NCBI GenBank assembly: GCA_013365325.1
Contig: JABVXV010000239.1
Location: 34,938-98,937, forward strand
Direction: 5' to 3'
From: Dipetalonema caudispina
Taxonomy: Eukaryota > Nematoda > Chromadorea > Rhabditida > Onchocercidae
Length of the DNA stretch: 64,000 bases
The position numbers were made by a program, and so were the translations under genes. Shown here piece after piece: positions 1 to 12,686 of the stretch (positions are counted from its first letter, which is position 1; the number at the start of each line of letters is the position of its first letter). The notes beneath the pieces were generated by a model that saw only the letters and a program-made list of their open reading frames with translations, searched no databases and was not told the origin of the DNA.

Positions 1-839
1 TAACAATTAAAAACTTACGATGACAATGATATATTTATTATATGTCAAAACTAACAGAAAATTTTATATGAATGAAAAGAAGAAAATTAAAATTTGTGAT
101 TAAAATTTTCGAAAGTCCAAACAATTTTTGGAATAAAACAGAAATGGAAAAAAAATGAATAGACATTTCAAAAGTATAGTTTATATATACTGTGACAAAT
201 CTCGAAATGATTTATGCTCTTTGGGTTTTTTTTTTTCTATTTGATTTTTTCACCAATATGAATATATCATTTTGTTTGTTGTTTAATTATTTCAAATCCA
301 GCATAAATATAATTTATGTTTTCGTATAATTAAAATATATAGTAAGCTTAATAAATATGCATATTTCTCTTTCTGTTTGTTTTCAATTAAATAATTATTC
401 ATTCAATCAGTATTAAATTTCATTATGAACAAATAAATTTATCTTCCCACGTATCCATTTTCGGCTTTTAGCTGTAACATTTTCATTCATTTGCATTTTA
501 AATAAAATGAAGTAAAAAAAGAAAAGAAAAAAAAAGACAAAATATTTCTTTTCATCACATGCATATACTTATATTCATTCATTTCTCTGTTTCGATTTAA
601 AAACAAAAAACACAAAAAAAAAAAGAATTGAATTGAAAAATGTTTGAATAATGATTTAAATTGTATGGAAATGTATCTATCGTTTATAGACGGCGGAAAA
701 TGAATGGAACATATAAATAATGCATGTCGCATATCGTAAAATTTGTTCGCAATTGGAAGCTATAATGGTGACATTTCATAAACGCTTAAATGTATAAATT
801 TGTAAAATTTTTTAATGGACAAAAAAGAAAAAGAAAGTT

Positions 840-1250
840 AAGAAAATGAAATCTCAATTATGTTCGTTTTTTTTTTAGAAAATATTTAAAATTTTGAAAA
901 GATGAGAAAAAAGAAAAAAGGAAAATCGCAAGAATGAAATGTCAATTATCTTCATTTTTTTTTTTAAACAATATTTATAATTTTTGAAGGATGAAAAAAA
1001 AAAAGAAAAAAGAGAATCAAAAGAATGAAATGTCAATTATGTTCATTTTTTCTGAAAACAATATTATAATTTTTGAAGGATGAAAAAAAAAAAAGAAAGA
1101 AAAAAGAAAATGGAAAGAATGTAATGTCAATTATATTCATTTTTTTTTTTTTTTTAAAACAATATTTATAATTTTTAAAGGATGAAAAAAAAGAAGAGAG
1201 AAAATTGAAAGAATGAAATTTCAATTATGTTCAATTTTTTTCTCTTTATT
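840..1250. repeat. Tandem array, about 5 units of 88-94 bp
   Basis: The phrase AATGAAATGTCAATTAT recurs with variation at about 845, 933, 1024, 1118 and 1212. Each copy is followed by a T-tract, then AACAATATTTATAATTTTTGAAG, written here as the core AATATTTATAATTTT, then a purine-rich A/G tract. Units differ mainly in the lengths of the T and A/G tracts. No coding role is seen. Confidence 0.85.
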
Positions 1251-4200
1251 ATTCTTTTTTTTTCTGGGAGTATTTTAAAAATATTTTCTAATTTACCATT
1301 GAAATTATGCATAATGAAAGCTTAAATGATAATGTATTTGCACGAAATAAGCACTATTCTGAATTATGTAAAGAAAGAAATTTATAATTTCCAGAAAGCA
1401 TTTCTATAAAATTCATTGCAGAAATAATTTGGATGAAAAAAGTAATTGCTAACATGATGATAGGTGGCAATTGGTAGTAATTCAGATGACTGAAGTGAAT
1501 TAGTTAGGAATTGTAAGGATAAGTAGTAATTAACAGCCATTATTTTAAACTATATAACAGTGATAGTGATAAATTATAGCTTTCACAAACGATGTAAAAG
1601 AAATAATTATCAGCAGCAGTGATAAGTGATAATTAGTAATCAATAATTTTGTAACGCTGTGAGAAGTACCAATGCATTTTGTTAGAGAATGTTAATTTTA
1701 ATCATCTTATTACACAGAAAATCAGGCAACAAATTTTGTTGCTGCCGAAATTTTAACCAAACAATTCGAATTACTAGATAAATGTAAAAATTGAAGTAGA
1801 AAGTAAAATAATTTGATGAGTTTTCGTAAAAAATTTTTTTTCATTTGATCATATTTAATAATGTAGGAGCATTATTGTCAATAAATGCAAAACTTTGATT
1901 AGTAATGGATCAGATGTTAATCATAACATTTCAAAATTAAGGGATTAATTAAAAATTAAGCAATAGTAATTTACGATGTAAAATAAAAATGAACAAAATG
2001 AAATATAAGGAAAAATTTTCCAGTATCAGCGTAATGTTTGCGAATGCATCTTTCGATCAAACACATTGATTGCTATTTCATCAGAATTATTTCTTTCATT
2101 TCTGCTTTGTAGAAAAGCATATCCAAATTACAATCCGTTTAACTGGATTAATATTCCGATTATATTTAAATAAATCAAATAATGATTTTTAGCTTGTTTA
2201 AGATTTTTGGGAATATATATTTTACCATCACTTCAAAATGGCTTAATTTCGTAAAATAAAAATGTTCAGTAATATTGCAGTACAAATAATTGTTAGGAAA
2301 TATGAATTTAAAAAGCAGTAATTAAAATGATAGTATCAGATTATTACTAATCGCTAATCGTCTTTACGAATTAAACTTTTGATATTATTTCTGCGAGCAT
2401 TTGAAGCATAGATTCAAACTTCATTATTTTATGAAAAAATGAAAACTGAAGAATAAAATGGAACTGAATCTGCTAAAAGAGTTAAATTTCATTATTTTAT
2501 ATTAGCTATAAAGTCTAACTTATCTGATATTTAAAGTTATTCGTAACAATTTTAAACTAAAATTTGCAGCAAAATTTGAAAGCAAATTCTTCTAAGTGTT
2601 ATGAAATTCGATGGAAATTTAAAAGCAGAAAAGAAATTAACAACATCTATTGCGTATAAAAATAACTTTTAAACTTTTAAACAATGATATATTGAAAACT
2701 TTTGAAACTCTGAAACTTGCATGCTTGTATTATAAAATGAATGAAAATTTCATTTTTCCCTTTAATTTCAAGTTTTAGTGGAAAATTTTTTATGTGCTAA
2801 ATTTAGCTATTACATGACTTATTGTAACGTTTGATATTGTCAGCATTTCTTTAAAAATTAATCTTCGGATATGTCAAAGAACAGTTGAAACAATCAAATT
2901 GACATCAACAAGTGTATGAAGAATTAATTCTAATGTTAACTTTGTTTTTGTCAAATGTTAGCAAAAATAAAAAAGTGAAGTGAAGTGGACTTTTAAAATG
3001 ATGAACATACAAATAAAATCAAATATTTACAAAATGATTATTTTGATTGATTTGGGCAAATAAAATGGCGTACGTATTTGATGAAGAGAAATTGTGCTTG
3101 AAGTAGCCGATCATAAAGAAACTGATAACGTATCACTTCATATCATAATAACATCAAATACTATGCTAATTGTTTCAAAATAAATTATTACTAAAATTAT
3201 TCTTGCATTAATGCTTCCGTAATTGTTAATTGTTGAATGTATTTCAATAAAGAAATTGTAAAAAATTTTGCAAAATTATTTTCTTTTCTCCCTAAATAAA
3301 TCCTGTGACAGTGATAAAAACACTTAGCTAGTAAAGATAGGACAAAAATTGTTAGATTTAAAATAAATTTATTGAAGAAAAAACAAAAAAAAAGATAAAA
3401 TAGTTTAGTTTGATGAAAAAGTACAGCATCTTTTCAATTTAATATGTGTGAATATGCTTCGTTATATGGTTGGGTATATCTGCGAACGGATACATGAAAC
3501 AGGTATGTACAAAAACCGGTAATAATTACCTGTGTGAAACAAAGTGGAACAACGAATCAATGAATGTTACAAAGATTTAGTGATGCCTATTTCTGACAAT
3601 TGTAAATTTCAAACAATAGCCATAAAATTGCAAAATCTTTAGTTCGAAAATTTTAAAATTTTAAACTTATGAAATCATAAAATAAACATTAATAAAAACA
3701 CTGTGATAATGAAATGAGTATGCAGAAAATATTATGGATAACATTTTAATGAAATTAATTTTATCTCCGTTTATAAATGTATGATGGATGATAACAGGAT
3801 TTCTGGCCAAATTAAATTGACCAAAGTATTAGTCTAAAATACTGCTGGCTATGCTATCTTAGTGTAAGAGTTGTTTATCTTTTAATCTTATGCAAAAAAA
3901 AAAAAAACTGGCTTACGATAAGAATTCAAAAAAAAAAAAAAGTTTCGAAAATGCTAATAATTTTGACTAACATTATAACATTATATATTTATTCCTTTAT
4001 TATCTTTCAGTTTTTTTCTATAGTATTAATTAAATTACAGAGAAAAAAATATTAAAATTGGCTGTCAATCGCTAATTAACGAATAAATATAGAGGGGAAG
4101 GAAAAAGTATCCTATTCTTAAAACTGATGAATTTATAATTCGTCAATGATAAAATTACAAAAATATTAATTAGAAGTGTTATTAGATGAGTAATTTGAGC

Positions 4201-6299
4201 CAAGTTAAGCAAATTTAAATAATATTAAACAATTCAAAGCATTGAGGAAGTGTCAAGTAAATACAAAAGTAAAAATAGGAATGTAAACTTTGGTTAAAAT
4301 GAATTTTTTTTTTAGGGAAAGGAAGTTCGAAAAAGGGAATTGTTAAACTTGTTTTTTAAATTACCCACTTGGAGCATGCCACCCAACATACATGTAATGG
4401 AAAAACGCATGAAATTCAATCTGGTTAGAAAAAAAAAAAAAAAAAACTGTCGTTTTTAAACTTGTTAATTGTACACAGTTCAAAGGTAAAAGGAAAAAAA
4501 CAAAAAAAAAAGAAGAAAAAAACCTGATTTGCATATGAATGACTTAAAATAGATAAACATATATATATATACGTATATTTCATGTAGTGAAAATTATTGA
4601 ATTTCGAATATATATTTTACTCGAGAAAATTGAAAGGAAAAAAGCTGACATCATTGCTCTTACTTTGATAAAGATGATATTAAATTATAAAATTAAAAAT
4701 GGTATTACAAGAACATATAATATTTTCAGTATTCGAATTTGCAATAAAAATTTCAAAATTTAATTACGATTTGCAGATGCAAATTTATTTGTACATGAAA
4801 AATTCATTTATTTTGTACCATTTTACTTTTCATGCACCGTAAAATATTGCAATTGTTCTGTAATTCAAAGGCTATTTTGATGATTTTAATTGTCTCGGAA
4901 AAAAAAAGAACATTTCTTGAAGAATCTGAAATCTTATTTACCGATAGATGAATCATTTGTAATGATTAGCGTTAATAATTCTGAAGAAAAAATTTCGATA
5001 TAATTCTAGACCAAATGGCATTATTTTGATGAAAAGAAAAACTCTAATTTAACGATGGAATTTGACTACTGCATAGTTGAAGTGGACGCAAGTTTGTGAT
5101 ATTTCACTAATTACATTATTAAATTTTTGACTCAAACGAAACTGTGGATTGAAATAATTTATAATATCTCTTATAACAAATTCATATTGCCAAATTAAAA
5201 AATGAAAATAAAAAAAAAAGCATAATATTTGGATTGAAAAAAGATTATAAAGCATAGTTGCATAACATAATACTGCCTAATTTTGCATGGATACTCGTGA
5301 AAACAAGAGAAACGTAAGCTTGATAACGTATGATACGTCATTATTCCGGTAACAACAAATGCACGTATCACTTTTAGAAAGTAAAGCGGATGAAAAAAAG
5401 GAAGTGTTGTTTGATTGAAATTCAATCTTTGGAAAAATTAGATTTATATGAATGGACGTAGTGGAAAAGTGATAAATACTAACAGTATTTGAATATTTAT
5501 CAGTGATAGAGTTTGGAATAGTATAAAACATTAAGATTTAGATAATCTGATAAAATCTCAATGAAATCTTCTACGAAGACTAAAATAAAAGAGTCATATT
5601 TTACGTACGTTCCATTATTTCTTCTTCTGAACTTTCGCCACAATTAATTATCTTTCAAAGATAAATTTACTACTTTTTGTTGATATTTATTTCCATTTTA
5701 ATCAAATCTTTTTTCAGATAAATGTTAATCAAATAAATCTTTTGTCATTACCATTTAGTAACACATAATATTTTTGACAAAAAAAAAAAATTGGATCATT
5801 TTATTATCGTTTCATTTTTGTTAATAAACCAATCAGTGATACAAATGATGCCATTTATTTCGATACTCTTTCATGACGAAATTTCATTTCAATTTGATGA
5901 TTAGAATTGGGATCTTCCGGCGACCCAAATGCCAAATAATTTTAATTTGGTAGAAGTAGGAAGAGCACTTCTACATTTTCTATTGCATCATATTTCCGAC
6001 TAACACTCTCTCTTTTTTTTCCTCCCTTTTTTTTTCCTGTTCGTTCAGCATGATGAATAAAAATTTGTCATCAAGCAAACGCTAACAGAAAATTTTCAAG
6101 AAATTTTTAAGGTCATCATTGATTGTCATTTTTTTTTTTTTTTGTGCATTAAAATAATAATAACAATGCTTACTATCATAATATTTGTTTTTTTGCTACT
6201 ATCAATTACGAACTAACTTTTATTCCATGTTGTATTATCATGATTATTAGCAAGTTGGCATTATGATGATGAAAGTGATAATTTATGAAACTCTTAAGA

Positions 6300-6765
6300 A
6301 TGTAGTATTATTATGATTATTAACTAGTTACTATTATATATTTAAATGATGATAAAAATGATGATTTGTTTGACTTTCAAAAATATGATATTATCATGAT
6401 TACTAGCTAGTTACTATTATTTATCTAGATAGTAATGAAAATGATGATTTGCTTGACTTTCAAAAATATGATATTATCATGATTACTATCTAGTTACTAT
6501 TATTTATCTAAATAGCAATGAAAATGATGATTTGCTTGACTTTCAAAAATATGATATTATCATGATTACTAGCTAGTTACTATTATTTATCTGAATAGTA
6601 ATGAAAATGATGTGATATTATCATGATTACTAGCTAGTTACTATTATTTATCTAAATATTAATGAAAATGATGATTTGTTTGACTTTAAAAAATATGATA
6701 TTATCATGATTACTAGCTAGTTATTACTATTTATCTAAATAGTGATGAAAATAATGATTTAATTT
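6300..6765. repeat. Tandem array, about 6 units of 83 bp
   Basis: Units begin GATATTATCATGATTACTAG at 6387, 6470, 6553, 6614 and 6697, with a diverged first unit from about 6300. The period is exactly 83 except for the unit at 6553, which has lost 22 bases at its end. Each unit contains TAGCTAGTTACTATTATTTA, and the full-length ones end with a GACTTTCAAAAATAT-type segment. Confidence 0.9.
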
Positions 6766-8669
6766 GCTATTACAACAACTATTCATATTTTTTACTACTA
6801 TTAGTTCTGTCATTGATTAAGTACCAATACTTTTTGATATGTATACTTAATGATAAAATCTTGAAATATCATAAAATATATTATCATAAGTTGAAAAATT
6901 ATTGGAAAGTAAAAAAAAAAGAAATAGTCATCAAAATCAATTGAAATATTATTGCAGCTGAAAAATAGTTACCATTCAATAAAGTTTGATGAGATGAAAT
7001 TTCGTTCCTTCATCAAACCGATCAACTTTACAATGTTAAATAGAACGCATAAATTATCTTATCGTTGTTATTGCTATCAATAATGGCATTATTTTGCTAG
7101 CAAATTTCAGTTAGTTTAAAGTTTCATCACTTTTCGCTTCTCTTTTTTTTTTTTTTTTTTGTTGTGTTTCAAATTTGCAATCACTTTTCAACTCTTTGAA
7201 TATATTTGTATTCAAATTATATTCTCTGAATTATGGTATCAATCAAACTTGAAAAGAAAAAAAAGATGCAATGAAAAAATCATTAATGGTATGTGTTGCT
7301 CAAAGTGGATGAAGGAAATTTTCATCATTTGGCTCCTTCATCAGAAGGGGTCACTTGTCCAATTGGCCTTGATGACAGCGACAACAACGACCAATACAGC
7401 AGCATCACCGTTTTATTATTTTCAAGGTTTACACATTGTACGATCATAAATTCAACATTTGTTTTAGTGTTACATTCAACTAGTTAAGAAACAAGAATTG
7501 TATGGTTTACAATTTTGTAAGTCAATAAAATTATCGAAATTAAACATAAAATACGTTTCTGCAACGTTTAAAAGTACGTGTAAAATAATTTTGATAAAAC
7601 AAATCCAAATTACCACTTATTTTTTAGGAGATTAAAACTTCGGTAATGCGATTAGCTGGTAAATTTGTTTTAGAATAAATGGAAGAAAAAAAACAAACTA
7701 CGCCATTTTTTGTAATGAACAATTTTAGAACTTCCTGCTGACCCTTTTTTCTCTCGTCGTTTCGGAAATTTCATATGGAAAAAAGAAAATTTCAGCTACT
7801 AAGCTATTATTAAGCCGATGAAGTTTGATCACGAATAAAGTAAATGATAATGTTGAATACTTTACCTAGATTGTTTTAAATTTTCCAGTAAATATATTTC
7901 GTTATACTTTTACATTGTCTAGCTAAATCATATTCCGCTTTCTTCGCTCAATTTTATTTCTTAAAATACAAATATCTTAACAAATTTTTTTTATATTTCT
8001 CACAATCTAAGTAATTTCTAATTATCCAATATTTCCTTTTTTTTTTTTTTTTTTTTTTTTTTTGCACATTACGATTGTTTGCAATGAAAAAAAAAAGAAC
8101 CAAAAATTAAAAACTGATAAATTTGGATGACGATAAAATTTGGCACCATTCAATTTTGTTTAATCTGTTCTTTTAAAATAAATCAATTTTTTCACGTTAT
8201 TTATGAACATTTTTTCTCAAATTATACATCATGTTATTCCTCAAATTTTATTTAATTTTTTCCCTAACTTCACAAAAAAAAAAAAAAAAAAAGTCAAATT
8301 ATTAAACAAATATTAGCTAATACACCTGTACAAATTTTCTTCCTCTCCTCAAATTGCAGAAATAATATAGGTTAGTTAATTAATTAACCAATTAATCATA
8401 ATAATAAAACAATATTGCTGTTTTAATTGTTTACTATTAATATTGAATTAAGTATAATTTGCTTTTAATTATATTTCCTTTTTTTTCATTATCGCAATAT
8501 ATTTGTTATTATTAATTCTTATCATAGTAAGTAAAACAAAAGTCCAATGAAATAATTGTTGTTGTTTGTTATTATTTGCCATTGTTGCAAACAATTTCAA
8601 TTTATATCCATAAAAAAAAAAAAAAAAAAAAAAAAAAATTAAAATTATTCCTCAATCTTTTATCCATTC

Positions 8670-8708
8670 ATCTATCCATTCATTCATTCATTCATTCAAT
8701 CATTCAAC
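8670..8708. repeat. CATT microsatellite
   Basis: A short run of CATT/CATC tetranucleotides lies next to poly-A tracts (about 8612-8638 and 8730-8746). It is simple sequence with no other signal. Confidence 0.7.
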
Positions 8709-9365
8709 CAAAACTATTCAATTTTCGATGAAAAAAAAAAAAAAAAGAATGCATTATTTGTTTGTTCATTTCTGTGTTACGGGAACAAAACGATCTAAAC
8801 CATTTAAATACAAATTTTTTGCCATCTTCATTTTGTCCCGTTTATTCGTTATTGTTTAAATTTTCTTTTTTCTTTTCCTTCTTTTTTTTTTTCTTTTCTT
8901 TCGAATTAAATTTAATTTTATTATTTGTCTTAAATTTTAGTAAGTTTAATAATTTTGGAAAATTTTCAAATAGATAAGAAATATACTTGAAAATAGTAAT
9001 AATTACTTCTTTAATGTTAACTTTTTTTTTTTAAATTTTTTTTTTAGTGCTTTTTCCTTCTCTCCCTCTCCCTCTCTCTCTCTCTCTTTTATTTTATTTC
9101 ATTATAATAAGGTAAAATTTGTAGTGTAATAAAATATACTTTAGATTAAGAGGACAATTAATCAAAATATTATAAAACCTGTAAAAAGCCAATAATTAAA
9201 TGAAATTATAATAAGATAGTCGGATTTATTCCATTTCACAACGTAGACAGTATCATCATTAAATGAATTCAACCATGTAATATTACAACCGCTACTACAC
9301 CTGTAAATACATTCCAATGCCATTATGATGATACCTGAATAAGTAGGAGGCGGGATTATGAGGAG

Positions 9366-9368
9366 TAG

Positions 9369-9402
<34 letters not shown>
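9366..9402. repeat. GA dinucleotide microsatellite
   Basis: An uninterrupted GA run. A purine-only GGA/GAA stretch follows at about 9470-9560, so much of 9366-9560 has a strong purine/pyrimidine strand bias. The open frame across it on the minus strand is a translation of this bias, not a gene. Confidence 0.9.
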
Positions 9403-9406
<4 letters not shown>

Positions 9407-10729
9407 GATATAAAATAGAAACAAATCAAATTATATTCTTCATTTAAATGACAAAAGTAATAAAAAGATAAGAAGAAGAAGAAGAGGAGGAGGAGGAGGA
9501 GGAAAAGAAGGAGGAAGAAGAGGATGAAAGAGGTGAATGATAAGGAGGAGAAGATAGTAGTAGTAGTAATAGTATAGGCTGATTTGGAGGACAATCCAAT
9601 CATTTCCAACATTCCTTTTCCTCCTCCACCCACCGATCCTACGTTTTTCTTCTCTATCCTCCTATTTTCTCCTCCCTTGTCATATCATCTTGATCGTTTT
9701 CATCGATGATAATAAATGGTACTCAAATATGAAGCAATCATTAAAAGTACCATTGCTTTATTGTTTGTTACCTTTTAATATTTCTCTCAATTTTACATTT
9801 TTTTTTTTTTGTTTTCTTTCACGTACTATCTTTCATATTTTTTCCTAATATATTGCTAATATAATATATCACTCTGGTCGAATTAATTTTTTGCATAAGC
9901 ATAATCTAATTAATCTAATTGATACAAAAAAAAAAAAAAAAAGAAAAAAAAAGAAACGAATAGTTGACATAATAATTTCTCTTCATTTTCTTGTTATCGT
10001 TTTTATTGCATTAATTAAAATACTGGATCAAACACAACATTATCCAATTATCATTTAATTTATTATCAAACTTAAATTTAGACTGGACAGAAGTTATTCA
10101 GTTTAAAATTAAACTTAAGTTTAATTAAGCGTAATTTCCTATTTATTACTTAATTTATGATTAAAAATTGAACTTGTACTGAGCATGTGTGTCCAATTAT
10201 TATTTAATTTCTATTAAACCTAAACAGTAAAATTTTATTTAATTGAAATTCGATTTTATTCTTTGTGTTATTATTTAAAAGTGAAAAGAAGAAATAAAAA
10301 ATTTTAGCTGATAAATCAGAGGAATTTTTGCTATTCTGCTTTATAATTATCATTCATTTTTGGTTAATACTTTATGATTTAATTACTACCTGATAAATCG
10401 TAACATTCATAAAATCTAATCTTAATCTTAAAATTGGTACTTTTAAGATTAAATTTTATGATTATTATGTATGATTTATGAATAATAAATGTAAATATAC
10501 AAAATCCTCTGAACATATTTAAAATGGTTAACAAATTCCATTTGCATGAACTTTATTATCAACAGCATTAACTTTAATGGATCGTTATCAGCTAAATCTA
10601 ATTTACTAGCATTTATCATACGAAATAATCAAATACTATTACTCATTTCATCATCATTCTATCATATTTCATCTTTTTCTTCGTTGATCAAAAAATCCCT
10701 CACATTTCAATCTATCCATTTCACTTTTA

Positions 10730-10761
10730 GTTCATCATCATCATCATCATCATCATCATTT
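10730..10761. repeat. TCA trinucleotide microsatellite
   Basis: About nine TCA repeats. They read as polyserine in one frame, which creates a spurious open frame. Confidence 0.85.
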
Positions 10762-11974
10762 TACCACACATTCTTCCTCTTTCTCTTTGCCCAATAAAAT
10801 TTGTCCTTACGGCAACTATCTATAAATTTGCCAATATTACATATACCTCTAATATTCTTTATTTCTTCGATATTACAAAAATTAGCAAATTTTTGATTGA
10901 AAAAAATTTTCAATCTTTTCCTTCTTTCCTTTCTTTCATCCTCTTTTTTTTTTTTTTCCTCCTTTTCCTTCTCTTTTCCTGTCCTATCTCACTTCATTCT
11001 TTTTTTTTTTTTTTCTTTTTTTTCATAATTTTACATTACAAGATACATGCTGTATCCATCCTTTTTTTTTTCTTCCTTTTCATTCTTCAAATTTTTTTTT
11101 TCATTTTGTAAATCCTGAAATTAACGTCATCCTCCCACTTTTTTTCTCTCTTTACCTTTTCCGTTCATTTTGTTGATATGAAATTTTTGCAGTTTCCGAA
11201 AATACTTGCTATATTTTCCGATATTTTTATTCTGAAATTACAATGTAAATTTAATTTCATTAACACTAGCAATCATTTACAGACAGATAGACAGATACAC
11301 ATATACATTTATGTGTGTCTGTTTGTGTACACCTAATTTTTTTTCATTGACATACTTTTTCTTCAATATTGATGATGATACCATGTTCGACATTTGTTGA
11401 ATAACTAAATAAATTACTTTTGATAATTGTAATGATGAGTTTTAGCTAAATGGATAGATCATTTCTTAAAATGGTATTAAATTTTCAGCAAATCATTTTG
11501 TTTCTTGCAAACTTTTTTTCGATGTTTTATTTTCCTTTTAAATGATCTTAACGTCCTTGTTTTGTTCTTTCCAATTGAATTTGTTAATGGAGCATAGTTT
11601 TTAAATCATTATGCATTCTATTTTAAATATTACAAGTTTAATTAATTTTCAATAAACAATTCCATCTTGCTAAAAATCACTATTTAATATTCCGTGTGAA
11701 ATTTACGTGTCATTCATTTGAATGGATTTACATTCCAAAACTGATTTAGTTTTCCACTCGATTGATCGTCAGTTGGCGTAAATAAATTAAAGTGTGAAAA
11801 ATCACACATCGAAGAGAAATGCATTTTGAATGGTTTTGTTAATTGAAGGAAAAAAAGTGAGAAAAAAAGACGCAACAGAGAAGACGAAAAAAAAAAAATA
11901 ATAATTTGCTATGATAATATGGGAAATTTAAAATAATAGAGTAATTTTGGTGTAGTTGAATGAGAATGAAAGGA

Positions 11975-12150
11975 TTTGTTGACCTTCAGATGACCGAAGT
12001 GGACTATAAAAAAGTATGCATCATTCGCTTTGTTTGACACACTTCAAGGACATTTAACCTTTCACCCGGTCACCCAAGTAGTGGTTGAAGAATTGCCTTT
12101 TGTTAATAAACGCCGTTACCACTGAAGGTTAGAAGATCTAGTTTAATAGT
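11975..12150 (+). promoter_or_regulatory. Possible promoter region of the DOMON gene
   Basis: This is a more complex, less AT-rich island in an AT-rich flank, about 0.55-0.7 kb before the start codon of the large gene. It holds a TATA-like CTATAAAAAAG at about 12005 and the short motifs TTCAGATGACCGAAG and TTTCACCCGGTCACCC. The assignment rests only on position and composition. Confidence 0.3.
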
Positions 12151-12445
12151 ATATACAAAACTAAACAATTTTTTTTTCAATTTGATATTTTTTACATTTA
12201 ATAAAGACACAGGTGATAAGTGATATGTAATGATATCATCTCATCTTCATGATTTTATGATATAATTTCGATCAGAAATTGAAATATATTTTGATTTAAT
12301 GGTCAGAGTTTTATTGTAATAATCTCAAAAATTTCAATTTTTTATACTGATAAAATTCGATCTGATGTAGAACCACGGTAATGATTAGATATAAATGAAG
12401 CATATTAAAAGTATATGTCACTCACTGAAGTATCAGGAGTGCTAT

Positions 12446-12474
12446 CATAGTATCCGGTCTAACCGGTTACTATG
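12446..12474. other. Tight hairpin upstream of the DOMON gene
   Basis: Two 13-base arms, CATAGTATCCGGT and ACCGGTTACTATG, are separated by only three bases and pair at 12 of 13 positions. It lies about 210 bases before the start codon, in the likely outron or 5' leader. Its role is unknown; it could be an RNA stem or a protein-binding palindrome. Confidence 0.7.
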
Positions 12475-12659
12475 AAGTTAAATCGTTTGACGATTGATAT
12501 TACAGTCGTGTTTTCTTTTTTCGAAAATTATTAAATATATTAGATGAGCAAAAAATCTTTTCTTTATCACTGTTCTAATGATTATCACTTCTAGTACTTT
12601 CAATTTCAAACTTCGTCTCTCGAATTTATTCCCTAATTTTTTCAAATTTTAAAACATTA

Positions 12660-12686
12660 AAATTATCATTTATTCTAGGGAGGAGT
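12660..12686 (+). promoter_or_regulatory. Probable spliced-leader acceptor before the DOMON gene
   Basis: A U-rich tract ends in TTATTCTAG at 12678, eight bases before the ATG at 12687. In nematodes an acceptor this close to the start codon usually receives the SL1 leader. The alternative is a cis acceptor from an upstream coding exon: the frame stays open through the acceptor, and an extra exon would lengthen the unusually short leader peptide. Confidence 0.55.

Larger units (their letters stand above)
1..12650. other. AT-rich gene-poor flank
   Basis: I see no splice-consistent coding exon here on either strand. The stretch holds homopolymer tracts, two minisatellite arrays (listed separately), GA/CT and trinucleotide microsatellites, and AT-rich unique sequence. 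Short open frames occur, but they consist of Phe/Ser/Lys-rich translations of poly-T, GA or TCA repeats. It probably includes the distal upstream region of the gene that starts near 12.69 kb. Confidence 0.6.

Noticed and set aside
7159..7487. Two overlapping open frames after a poly-T tract
   Set aside because: The second half is richer in codable sequence, but no splice-consistent partner exon or recognised motif was found.
9295..9633. 112-codon minus-strand open frame
   Set aside because: Composed of Ser/Leu/Phe runs encoded by GA and GGA repeats.
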